From positions 1,984,001 to 2,048,000 of the forward strand of contig JAJHTX010000001.1 in the NCBI GenBank assembly GCA_032164295.1: 64,000 nucleotides of DNA, written 5' to 3'. Source of the DNA: Inonotus obliquus. Its lineage: Eukaryota; Basidiomycota; Agaricomycetes; Hymenochaetales; Hymenochaetaceae. The position numbers were made by a program, and so were the translations under genes. The notes under the pieces are model-generated. The model made no database searches. It saw nothing but the letters and a program-made list of their open reading frames with translations, and was not told the DNA's origin. Shown here in pieces: positions 34,250-46,535 of this stretch. How positions within the stretch are numbered: position 1 is the stretch's first letter; every line of letters begins with the position of its first letter.

Positions 34250-34705
34250 ATGTTCCGCTTCACTCGCCCGCTTCTGCAACAAGCCCTCAAAACCTCGACG
34301 GGCATCACAGGTCTCAAAGTCCACCCAAACCCTCTACCAGCCCTCATAGAGACCTACCAAGCAACTCTCGCCCGCGTATCAGAAATCCCTCCCTCATCTG
34401 TCTACCGACAAAGCGTCGAAGCAATCACTCAACGAAAACTAAGCATCGTCCAAGACGCGAAAGGAGACATTGCTACTGCTGAAGAAGCGCTGGATGACGG
34501 GCAAATAGAGGATGCTATTGCAGTCGCTCAGGATGAGCTCAGCCTTATTGGTAAAATGATTGAATGGAAAGCGTACGTCTTTGAATTTCATCTCTTCTAA
34601 CTATTTCTGACCTATGGATTTTTACTCATTAGTTGGGAGCCGCTGGAGGAGAAACCCCAGCCAGGCCAATGGGAATATTTCGGACAGACGACACAGCTCA
34701 AGTAA
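34250..34705 (+). CDS. NDUFA5: Complex I subunit NDUFA5 (B13) orthologue
   Basis: Accessory subunit of NADH:ubiquinone oxidoreductase in the matrix arm. 131 residues from exons 34250-34572 and 34633-34705. The sequence starts MFRFTRPLLQQALKTSTG, then the family motifs GLKVHPNPLPALIETYQ, IPPSSVYRQSVEAITQRKL, IEDAIAVAQDELSLIGKM and, over the intron, KAWEPLEEKPQPGQWEYFG. Length and the C-terminal W-E-P-L-E-E-K-P-x-x-G-Q-W motif are typical. The start at 34250 was preferred over an in-frame ATG at 34172 because the family begins at this Met. Confidence 0.92.
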
Positions 34706-34974
34706 AGCGTTCTGTATTATTTGCACAAACAAATACAATCGTTTTGGTGGCAGCGTCACGTATCATGGGAGCCATATTCCATCAAACCCGAATAAGGTCC
34801 AGAGTAAAGGTGAAAATAGGGAATATCAGCGGGGTGTGCCTCAAATACATACAAGACAATGAATGCGCAAAGTAAACATCAGATAGGAACTTTTTTTTTT
34901 ACGTCGTAAGCTACAGCAAACCACATATTGCCAGACTGCTCTCATCAAAATCGAGGCAACCTTTCTTCAGTCTT

Positions 34975-36194
34975 TCACGTCGAGAGTGCCGGGAATGCCG
35001 TCTGGTCATCCAAGTTCACGGGCGCTCCGTCGCGTCCACGTCCACGACCACCACGCCCTCGTCCTCTGCTTCCACGGTCGCCTCCACGGTCGCCTCCACG
35101 ATTACCATGGTCACCACGACCGCCACGTCCACCACGGAATGCATCACGGAATGGACCGTTAAACTCCAACTCAGCAGTGATCGGCTGTCGTTTCTCCTGC
35201 TTGTTACGCTGCCTTACCGCTGCCTTCGACTATCCAGGATGTGAGACATCAGGTTCTTGAACAGCAACTACCGCTCACCTTTCCCGCGAAGTAAGCGTCC
35301 TCTTCATCCTTCTTAAGAGCTATCGCGCCCTTGAAAGCCTCATCATCGCCATCATTTGGCTTCCTGACGTTCTCCAACTTTGGAACCGAAGACTCCTTTG
35401 CCTGAGCCTTAAACTGATCAAGAGTCAACGTGTGATCCTCTTCTTCTTCCCTGCGACGGGTTTCAGCAGGAGCTGCCTCCTTGATGGTTTCTCCAGGTCC
35501 TTCGGCGGGCGTCGTACCCCAATCATCAGCAGGCGCGGCGGCTATACCCCATGGATCATCTGTGGGTGTTTCGGCCGCTGTCAAGGCAGCATCTTGAGCA
35601 CCATCTTCTTCGAACTGCTGCTCTTTATCGCCTTCCAGACTGCCCCAGCCCTGACTTATCTTCTTATCTGAGTCGCTATAGAATATATGTCAGCACGATA
35701 TCATAAAGCCAATGTAGAGCGCATACGTTTTGCCCGTAGCGCTATGTCTGTCCGGGCGGTCGACTCCTCCACGACCACCGTAGCCTCGCCCTCTTCCTCC
35801 TCCACGGCCTCTTCCGCGGCCGCGATCTTCACCAACTAGTCACCACCATGAGTCAAAGAATTTTCATAAACATTTGCCATCACAATCACTCACAGCGTTT
35901 GCCTTGATGAGGGGCATCGTCTGCCTCTGCTGAGTCTCGAGGTGCTTGAGAAGCTCCGCCGCCCCTCTGAGGATAGCGTCCACTTCTGGAGGCCGGACCT
36001 GACCTGCCCCTCTGACCGGTCTTCCCACGCGGGGCGTCGGCCTTCGGCTTCTCGGTTGGGGTTGACGTCGCCGGAGGAACGGCGGGACCATCCTCTGAGA
36101 TAGTAGATGAGACAAGAGTGAAGAAGTAAGAAGAGCGAAAGTAGTACTTACCAAGAAGAGAGAAACGGTTAAAAGAGGAGACTTCGGCTGCCAT
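34975..36194 (-). CDS. Stm1/SERBP1-type ribosome- and mRNA-binding protein (HABP4/PAI-RBP1 family)
   Basis: Proteins of this family clamp inactive ribosomes and bind mRNA and G-quadruplexes. The first exon gives MAAEVSSFNRFSLLG. A basic, Gly/Arg-rich region follows (GRSGPASRSGRYPQRGGG and RGRGRGRGGRGRGYGGRGG). The HABP4/PAI-RBP1 signature is VDRPDRHSATGKTDSDKK followed by ISQGWGSLEGD. A Glu/Thr-rich middle contains RREEEEDHTLTLDQFKAQ. The C-terminus is a second RGG block (RGGRGGRGDHGNRGGDRGG) ending DDQTAFPALST at the stop (34975). The two RGG regions are probable methylation and RNA-contact sites. It is convergent with NDUFA5. Confidence 0.83.
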
Positions 36195-36799
36195 GTCGAA
36201 CGGCGCCTGGGCGGTAGCGTTGACGGCACACTTGTCCTGATAACGTTGACTTTATAGGATGAAGAGATCAATCCGCGACTCGACTGCGCGAGGAATAATC
36301 ATCATTGCTTGGCGGAAGACTCCTGTTGCTATATGCGGTCCTGCTGTACAGCATCTTCCTTGAAATTACGACTAAATCATAAAAAGCAAATATTACGTAA
36401 ACGATGCATCAACCGGCCCTCAAAGAAAAAAAAAACCTGTTATATTTCAAGGCCGATAACAACTTCTCTCTTTAACCACAGCCGTCCAAAAGCATCTCGA
36501 CGATGGCTGGCTCGCCTCTTGAGGACTGATGCCGGCCGAGGACCTTGAGACCGTCATATCGCGCTGGAGAATATATGGCCAAGCTATGGGACTTGGGTGC
36601 GGCGGATCCGTTGTGTTTTTGACGGAAAGCCCTGCGTGGCCTCCGTATGGGTTTAGTCGCAATGTCTCGTTGTACAATCAAATAGCTTTCATCAAAGGAA
36701 ATTTTGATTCATACTTGCTACTTGCTCCATGTGGAAGTGACTACTAAGTGCAAATGCAAATGTGTGCACCAAGCGTTCGAAAAAGAGAAAAAATATAAC
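36195..36799. other. Intergenic region, Stm1-like promoter side
   Basis: 605 bp between the Stm1-like start and the tRNA-Ser gene. Overlapping minus-strand frames at 36447-36681 look somewhat ordered but match no family that I know and lack a consistent exon structure. Otherwise AT-rich spacer. Confidence 0.35.
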
Positions 36800-36892
36800 C
36801 TCCACCAGCAGGATTTGAACCTACGCGTGCAAAGCACATCAGATAATAATGAAAGTTCAAATCTGACACCTTAACCACTCGGTCATAGTGGA
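36800..36892 (-). tRNA. tRNA-Ser (anticodon TGA) with short intron
   Basis: Class II cloverleaf on the minus strand. The acceptor stem TCCACTA pairs with TGGTGGA, followed by discriminator G, which is typical of tRNA-Ser. The D arm is ACC...GGT around GAGTGGTTAA. The anticodon stem TCAGA/TCTGA holds loop TT-TGA-A, followed by an intron of 11 nt (CTTTCATTATT) between positions 37 and 38. A long variable arm (TGTGCTTTGCACGCG) and T arm GTAGG-TTCAAAT-CCTGC complete it. The first base pair is T1-A72, unusual for this tRNA. The CCA is not encoded. Confidence 0.85.
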
Positions 36893-37073
36893 AAACAGAA
36901 AAGTCTAAAATAAGAGGACTAGAATCTGCTGACTAAGTCCCAGTCTAAAGTCATTGATCCCCTTCATAGACGAGACGATCGACGAATTTGTATGAATGAA
37001 TATTTCCTCAATTACTCCTCCAGTATTCTCTGCACTGGTGCCAGACCAACTGTACTAATAGGTGCTCGTCTGA

Positions 37074-37690
37074 ATGGATTCGCTCATCCCATTCACAACT
37101 TCTGGTTCTCTTGTCGATTGCGTGGACAGTACGTCCACGTCTTTGTCCTCTCCTGAACTCTTGGTCTGAGTACTCTCGTCTCCCGACATCACCCAACCTT
37201 TACTTGTCTCGCACAGAAAAGATGCTCGTTATGCTCCGTGATGGTCGTAAACTAGTAGGTGTATTACGCTCTTATGATCAATTCGGTGCACAATCCTCCT
37301 ATGTATACGCGTTTGAGCCTTAAATCTGACACTTCTCCTCAGCAAATCTCGTCCTCGAAGACACCATTGAGCGCATATATCACGGCGCCGAATTCGCAGA
37401 ACGGAGGGTCGGCTTGTTCATTATTAGGGGAGAAAATGTCGTTCTACTAGGAGAGATCGTGAGCTGTCCTCTTTCCCGTTCAACCTAGTTACCCCACTAA
37501 CTAATTTCTTCGATCGAAGGATTTGGACGTCGAGGACGAGATTCCCTTACAACAGGTACACTACGAAGCGCTTGAACCTGTCTATGCGAAGGACGTTGCA
37601 GATAAGAAGCGGCATGACCACCATAAAGCTCAAGTATTATTCGAAGAGAAAGGTTTCTGCAGAGAGGGAGGTGAAGGAGATGGGTATTGA
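37074..37690 (+). CDS. LSM1: Sm-like protein Lsm1 (mRNA decapping Lsm1-7 complex)
   Basis: Ring subunit that binds the 3' end of oligoadenylated mRNA and promotes decapping with Pat1. Four exons. Exon 1 (37074-37128) encodes [18 protein letters not shown]. Exon 2 gives [19 protein letters not shown], the Sm1 motif. Exon 3 continues [20 protein letters not shown] and [19 protein letters not shown], the Sm2 motif IRGENV. Exon 4 is [19 protein letters not shown] plus a charged C-terminal tail of about 40 residues typical of Lsm1, which wraps the ring. The stop is at 37688. It is convergent with the SPP1-like gene, 213 bp apart. Confidence 0.92.
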
Positions 37691-37903
37691 AAGATTTTCC
37701 TAGCTTCATTGAAGAAATGCGAGATATATTTTTTCCCATCGCAAGCGACGCAACGAGTCCCTAGTTGCTAGATCTTTTGATTTGCTTTGAGCTTCCTACT
37801 AACAAACGGTCTGTATCATTGATGCGTGATGGTTGACCATATTGTGATGTTGTAATGTGCTAATATGATAAAAATACATGATATTGTCTCAATGGCGAAC
37901 AAA

Positions 37904-40900
37904 CTACGGCCCTGCTGTTGCGGGCTTCTTTTTGAATTTCTTACCCCCTCCGTCCGAACCGCCCAATTTGAATTTGAGGGTCGCTTCGCTGAACGAACCA
38001 GTTGGACGCAACTGGGGATGCATAATATCTTCAATCCGACTTCTAATCTCGCGTTCTCGAGTCGTAAGGTCCGCGAGCGCCCCTTCTTTCGTAGACCTCT
38101 CCATTTCCATATCGGCTGCTCGTACTCTCTGCCAGCTAGGGATGAGTAGTCAGTGAACAAGAGCATGGAGGACTGACAGCTCTCCTACCCCATGTGACGC
38201 TCGCACTTCTTTTTCCCCCGGCACCACCATTCACCAACGATGGTCTGACCATCGACGTCCATATCCAGGGCTTCTTCAGAATGGCCGTTCGGAGCAGCAT
38301 CCTCATAACTTTCAAGCACACCAGCGCCAAATTCTAGCCATTCTTCATCTCCATATACTAATCTCTGATCCCAGCCACAATCGCCCATGCTCTCAGCACG
38401 ATCAGAAGCAAGCTGTAAGAGTCGCTCTCTCCAAGATAATACTTCTAGCTGCTTCTTGATCTCCTCCCGTTCCCGAACAACAATCTGCAGCTGCTCATCG
38501 AGCCGGGCGACAATACTATTCTTTCCTTCCTCATCTACCACAGCCTGCTTGACTTCGGAAACGGTTCCTTGAGGTCTGGAAATGCCGTTGTTCTGTATTT
38601 CTGCTAGAATCGCTGTCGGCAGCGTACGACCCGGTACATGCGTTACGAAACCTTCTCGTCTCTTTGCGTCTTTTGTAGATTCCCAGAGACTTCGTACGTC
38701 ACCACCATTGCTCGCCCAACACTGTATTCTCCGATGCATATGTCTATCGCAATAGCAATGAGCTCACGGTCAATGCAGCAATCTTCCTTGAACTGACCTC
38801 ACGCCACATTCGTCAGAACAATACTTTGAATATGCACCGCGAGATGCCTTGTGACACGCATCCGGAGAATCTGGATTAGGATGCTTTAAACCGGAAAAGC
38901 AACGTTGCTTGTAGGTTGTCTGAAGATTCAGACTCGGGTTTTCTGTAGACATGGTTGTCAACTGAGTTCAACAACGACACGATACTATGAAATGTGGGTG
39001 TGGCGAGCCCTACTACGCCACCCGAGTGGCTCACCGACCGCCAAACACTAAGATTCTACTTACGAGCAATGCAATTCGTGCAAATAAACTGGTCGACGAG
39101 GTCAACGAGGAGATCGGGCATGTCCACACATTGAGTATGGTACCATTCATCGCATCTGCCGGGCCAGTTAAATAACACGGAAAAAAAGAATAGCTAGCCC
39201 CGTACCTATCGCAGGCGATCATCACTCTATCCTCATCGTACTGCGTTCTGCATATGCAATATAGTTTGTCCTTTTCCCCGTCATCCACCTCCGCCGCGGT
39301 AGCATCCTTATCTTTATCCTTAACCTTCTCTTCGTCCTCTTTCCCAGTCCTTTCTCGATGCAATTCAGGATCTGCAGATGCGCGAGGCATTACGGAATGA
39401 GAACGCGAACGTGAAGGGCCACCATCACCAGTCTGCACAGCAGTTTTCTTGCGAGGATGTGATGCTGACGATTGGTTGGTGAGGACATTTGCGGCAGCAG
39501 CCGATTTCTTCGACTTTGTGACCATACGACCTGATGAAGTAACAACAGGGAAAGCATCATCAGTTGGTGTACCTGGTGCCAAAGTAGATTCCGCTAGTCC
39601 TTGAAGAGAAGTAGAAATGGGCGTCAACGGCTCTTTCGATGCTTTCGCCCCCTTGGCTTTTTCGGAAGGTAACCCTTTCGTAGGACGAGGTTTGGAAGCC
39701 GTCTTAGATTTAGATGGCTACAATAGAAAATCAACGTAAACTCGCTAAGAACACCAAAGACAGACCCTGCATACCTTTAGTGATGACTCTAGTATCTGGG
39801 CGGACGGACCTTTGGTGGCCTTAACAGTGCCTGGAGGTGCCTTTGCCCCCTTACCCTTGAGTTTTTTAGCTCCTTTCTTCGTATCCTTCTCCTTAACACC
39901 AATTACTTTGACCGCATCCGTAGGGGTCATGGGTGTCTCATCAATATCCAGATTTTGAGGAGCCGTAAAAGCACCCTTTGAATGTAATGGATGCTTTGAA
40001 TGATGGTAGGATTTTGAATGAGGCTCGGCGGGCCCGTCTATTAGGCTCAACAACTCGCTCTCGACGTCTACCTCCATGTTGTCTGTTTCTGCATCATCAA
40101 AATCCGTTCTCTCAGCCTCAGACGTTGCGGCGCCGGCGGCGTCGGCGAGCTCGTCCAAGATTTCGGCTTCTACATCTGACATAGTCTCTTCGTCATCGCG
40201 ATCAAAAGCACCTCGAACGGGTGAGAAGTATTCGGTCGACTCGTTCGTCCGGAGGGGACTCGAGCTCAATCTCGCAGGAGACTGAGAAGACTGCGACACG
40301 TTTGTGCGTCTTGACTGTGCATAGTTCCAATGTTCCGACCCTCTCGACTGCACTGACGGGGTATCCATTGTACTAGTCTTCTGCGAGGGGATTTGCCTTT
40401 CTGAGTTACGAGGTGAGTCGAACGTCGACAGAAAGAAGTCATCCACGTCTTCATCGTCTAGAGCACCCCTCTCATTTGACTGTCGAGCTCGGGAGCTTAT
40501 ATTTGGCAACTTTTTTGGTGCTTGCGGATGACTTGAATTCGGCTTTTGGCTATGTTTACTCGTCGACCTCTCGATAGCACTTGCCACGGACTCTTTCTCC
40601 ATACTTGCCAGTGCAGCAGAGCCGGGTTTCCTTGGCTTTGGCCGACTTCGAGGAGGCGAACGGCGAGCGTAAGGCACTCTTGGAGATTCTACAGGAGATT
40701 GCATGGAAGGAAAATGGGATGAAGTACTCCGTGCCTCATCTTCGAATGACGTCCTTTGGGTACCAGTATGTGTAGATGATGATGAAGCGTACAAAGACCT
40801 GGGCTTTGACATGGGAACATGTCGCGAAGCAGAGGTAACAGACATTCGGGATTCATGCCCCGGTCCGTAAGTCTGACTCTCGTAATCCACGTAGCCAGCC

Positions 40901-42183
40901 TCAGGTGAATGACTGCGACGTCCAGAGATACTTTCTGGAAAAGACGATGCTACACTGTAGCCATAGTGCGACGCTTGAGAAGTATCGGTTGGGGGCAACG
41001 TTGCAGGTTCAGCGGAAGGTCGCCGTCTTATATTCTCCCCAAGACTTTGTTCATTGTAGTAAGCGTCGATGTGGTCTCTCGACAAGTAACCAATCGTCTG
41101 AGAAGACGCCGTATGAGGTGGAGTGGGAGGCGGAACTTGCAGAAGAACTTCGCTCCTAGGTACCACTGGGCTAAGAGGCGGTGGTCTGGCAGTGGCAGCG
41201 AAGTTCTGCAAAGAATTCGATTCCTCGCCTCCGCTATGCTTCCTATGGACATCTATACGCTCCCTCTCTTCTGTAGCCGCTTGTACGAGTACATCTAGCC
41301 CAGTCAAACCAGAAGTCGGAGCAGTCGGCGAGAGCGATGCGGAAGTGCGATGCGACGTGTACATCCTTTCTTCGGGGTGGCGTGTCAACGTAGGTGAATG
41401 CAGAAAGGGTCTCTCACTGGAGCTGGATGTTGATGAACGAGGTAGCTGTGATAAATCAGTAGGAGAGATAGACAAAGGACGTGTTGAAGTAGAAAATCTG
41501 CTCGGCAATGAATTCGGCGACAAAGGCGACAGCGACGGGTGCGTTAAGGAAATCGGTGAATATTGCTGGCGGGAGAACTGGGCTGATGAACGTCGCACAG
41601 TGGTTGAATGTGATGACTGGTGGATGTTGACCGGAGATGTGGAGAAAAGAGGATATGGAAATTGAGAGTACCGATGGGGATGTCCCTCCCCTTGTGTATG
41701 TGGTTGCGCTGAGAATGACCCAGGGCGCGGGAAATTCACTTCTGAGCCACCGTCCGAGCTACGCCCACGTCCAAGGTGCTCAGTTGGCACTTTCGGTGAC
41801 TCGGCTGGGAGCGAATACGGCGGTGATGGTGTGCGACGTCTTGGGGGAGATGGCTGAAGCGCAAGCGGTACAAGGTCAGTCGCTGATGGCAACGATCTAA
41901 GACCCTGCTGCTGTTGTCTGTGCAGCCCTCGCTGATGCTGCAGAATATTCTCATATCGAGGATTGTCGTATGGACCGGATATCCCAGGGAACGCGAAAGT
42001 GCCTTGCTCGTTGGGCGAATAACTCGGGGACGAGACTCTATCTAGTGCTTGTTGTGCATCCAACTGTACCTCTCGCGATTGGAGGGCTGAGCGTGAGAGT
42101 TGGATATCGGCTTTGCTCACTGACGTCCCTTCATTGTTGTCGCACAGCAGCGAGCTGATATCCAAACGACGGCGCGAGGACAT
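37904..42183 (-). CDS. SPP1: SPP1/CXXC1-type PHD-finger subunit of the Set1/COMPASS H3K4 methyltransferase, with very long N-terminus
   Basis: One gene of about 1,300 codons. Exon 1 (42183 to about 39777) is an uninterrupted stretch of roughly 800 residues rich in Ser/Pro/Arg/Gln with no recognised domain. The next exon adds Lys/Ser-rich sequence and the start of the PHD finger (KLYCICRTQYDEDRVMIACD), completed over an intron by CDEWYHTQCVDMPDLLVDLV and FICTNCIA. The following exon gives NPSLNLQTTYKQRCFSGLKH and SPDACHKASRGAYSKYCSDE, the SPP1/CXXC1 Cys-rich zinc region. Then IQCWASNGGDVRSLWEST, a coiled coil (RLDEQLQIVVREREEIKKQL) and a basic end. PHD fingers of this family read H3K4me3 and anchor COMPASS. 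An in-frame ATG at 42237 is an alternative start. The phases at both PHD-flanking introns support a single gene. Confidence 0.85.
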
Positions 42184-42345
42184 GGCATGGACGCAGAGAT
42201 GGACACGACACGTAAAGCTCAAAAGTTGTTTACTCACGCGCGTCCCCGGCGGGTCTAACTAACACGGTCCTTCTCCCCCTGACACGCTCATTCATTCCGT
42301 TTACAATTCATTTACAATGACACATTCAATTTACGTTGCCGGCGC

Positions 42346-43674
42346 TCAACAGACATGCTCAACCTCCTTTGCTTGCCCAACGCGCGGGCCTAGGTCGCGT
42401 CCGACAGTACGCTCAAAGACCTCCATCATGAACGAGAACAGGGAGCGCGTCAGTGCTGCATCCCAACGTCCCTTCGACGACTCGTCTCTGATGAATGCGT
42501 GCTGTGCTTGTACCTCCAAGAACTGAACGTGCGGATATCTCGTCAATGGCAACGCGGTGGAATAAAAGACGTCCACAGGAAGATACTTACAGAGGTTGGT
42601 ACATCCGCATCTTCGAGTGTCTTACGTATCAGGTCACGACCACTGCGCGGGACGTGCGTGTCCTGCTTCCCGAATATCATCTAGCAAATGTACAGCGTAT
42701 TAGCAGGAATACAGACTGTGCAATATCCTTTCCTCGCACCACAAGCTCGCCTTTGCCCTTCATATCGCCATTCCGGACTCTTACAAGCGTATCGTCGTTC
42801 TTTCCCTTTCCGAGGGTTGCACAGTGAATATCTGTCGCGAAAAAGCACACAGACGACAATACTCGTGCATCAAATGCAGCCTAATAGAAACTCAGCCGTT
42901 ATGATATCTGCTAAGGTCTGACTGCTCACGCGGAACGCCTGCGAAAAAAAGCTCAGTCTTCCGCTCACGACTGATTGCTAGGACAGGAAGGCTTACTAGA
43001 TGCCCACCCAGGCACATCCCGGTTGCTGCGACTATTTCCAGTTTCGCTTCGTCGATACTCAACGAAAGCGCTTACCAGCAATGCGCCCATTGCAGTTGTC
43101 CAACGAGCATAATAATTCGATTGCTAGACTTGCATCCTCATCATATGCAGCAAGCTCCTTCTCCACTTTGTATCTATTGCCTCTGTCGGTACCTATGATA
43201 GATCAGCAATAACTGGAAAGGTATTTCGACACACACAAACCTTCAACGTCGTAGGGAATCGGTCCGGGTCCCTCGAACTCGTGAAAGCTTGATGGGCATG
43301 CTGTACAATTTCGCCATCTTTAACGATGCGTGCCTCTGACGGATATACGGGCGCTCACCGACGATGTATCCGTGACTCGCAATTTGACCCGCAAACCTTT
43401 CGACGGGACCAGTCACCTGGTAGATTTCGCTTGATTGTGATGTTTCAATTGCATAATATGTCCCTCTCACGGTTGCCCGGGACCAACCTGAAAACTAGGA
43501 CGCCTAGTATCGTGCGGATAAGTTGCAATGATATGTTAAAGCCATGCGTCAACTCTTGCCTGGAAACCGTGCTTTGGGATAGTCAGGAAGATATGGTGCT
43601 ATGACGAATATCCTGACTGGTTTTCCCTCAGATAGCTTGGATGGAACATCGTGATGTGTCTTGGTAATGAGCAT
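42346..43674 (-). CDS. Dienelactone hydrolase family protein
   Basis: Alpha/beta hydrolase of the DLH (carboxymethylenebutenolidase) family. The start at 43674 gives MLITKTHHDVPSKLSEGKPV. Exons continue RIFVIAPYLPDYPKARFPG, FSEIYQVTGPVERFAGQIAS and GHGYIV-type core strands. The nucleophile elbow VAATGMCLGGHL carries the catalytic Cys. Asp is in MIFGKQDTHVPRSGRDL and His in LEVQAQHAFIRDESSKGRWD, completing the Cys-Asp-His triad. The C-terminus includes ALTRSLFSFMMEVFERTVG. Bacterial DLH acts in chloroaromatic and protoanemonin ring-cleavage pathways. In fungi many members have unknown substrates, so the exact reaction is not claimed. About eight short introns. The stop is at 42346, 160 bp from the SPP1 start. 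Confidence 0.85.
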
Positions 43675-43926
43675 GATGAGGGTTGGAGGCAGGTCTATCT
43701 ATGGTACACAGTACACCAAGAGGGCAGATCTCTCACACACATGAAACGTTGCAAACAAGGCATGGCAGTTTAGTATTCCGCGCCTCGCTGCGGAGGTCTT
43801 CGTCAGTGAGCGTACATTTAATCGTAACAACACAGCGTTGATGACAAGGATAGACGTGCGAGATAATGAAACAAAAACAGATGAACGGGATGGCCAAAAA
43901 ATATAAAACCGAACATCTGCATCTAT

Positions 43927-45718
<1,792 letters not shown>

Positions 45719-46535
45719 TTTGATATACTTCTACGCATACACGTATCAGTAAATTGCTGAAACGATGGGACGTTGATGAAGCCGAATCACTCTGCCAGAT
45801 GCAACTTAGTGAGGTGCATATATGCACCTTAGCAAGCGCAGAATAGGCAGAGCGGCCTCGCGTATGTAAGAAAAGGGTTACTTACTTGTTACAGACAGAA
45901 AAAGAGATACAAGGAGATGATAGTGGAAAGCTGAGGAGAGGCAGAACGTTGATGAGGGTCGAGGGCACTTATACGATTGGAATCGGAGTTTGAAAATTTT
46001 GTTGTGAGAAGATAATACTATATATAGGCTCGTAACTGTCTATGTACTCGGTCGGATTTCTTACTGGAGATCAACAAAAAGGACCATCATTTGAATCTTG
46101 ATTCAGGTATACTGCGCTCTACTGTACATCGATCAGCCGGCATAGTTCTACAGTCATTACTTTACTACAAGTCGAGGGTTGTATAAAGGAGTTACAGAGG
46201 GGGGACGATGGGATTTATGGAGAGGACTACATGTGGTTTGCGGCGTGGGGATGAGTACGGTATTGACTGCGTGAAATCGATGAAAGAAACGAAGTGAACT
46301 ACTCAATGATAAACGAGCGCATGATAAAAGCGGTGGCACAACGTGACGCCTGAAAACTAAAGTAAGAAAAGATGGGTACCAATTGACCAGATGACACGCC
46401 TGGTCCTTGAGGCATTCGAATACATCTATCATTTTATCGGACCGTGATAATGCTGTCCTCTTCGGCATAACTCATCCAGCTTCTTTAACGCTCCTGAGAG
46501 CGTCCCAGAGATTTGTGGTTGAAGCAAAGAGGATC
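45719..46535. promoter_or_regulatory. TEF1 promoter region
   Basis: 817 bp between TEF1 and the end of the kinase gene. CTATATATAG at 46018-46027 is a good TATA box. The leader between it and the ATG has CT-rich tracts and TGCGTAG close to the ATG, consistent with a 5' UTR intron. The minus-strand frame 46157-46468 overlaps this region and the kinase 3' UTR and is not recognisable. Confidence 0.55.

Noticed and set aside
36447..36747. Minus-strand frames with an ETLR string suggesting a cytochrome P450 fragment
   Set aside because: Only the short ETLR-like string fits; there is no heme-binding Cys motif or other P450 landmark nearby.
38770..38961. Separate small gene starting MSTENPSLNLQTTYKQR
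   Set aside because: The reading frame joins upstream PHD-finger exons through a normal intron, and the sequence is the expected continuation of SPP1/CXXC1 proteins, so the ATG is internal or intronic.
40581..41900. Plus-strand ORFs within the SPP1 N-terminal exon
   Set aside because: The minus strand is open for over 800 codons here with consistent Ser/Pro-rich coding; the plus-strand frames are scattered and domain-free.
46157..46468. Minus-strand ORF of 103 codons between the kinase and TEF1
   Set aside because: It sits in the TEF1 promoter and kinase 3' flank, has no domain, and shows no splice or start support.
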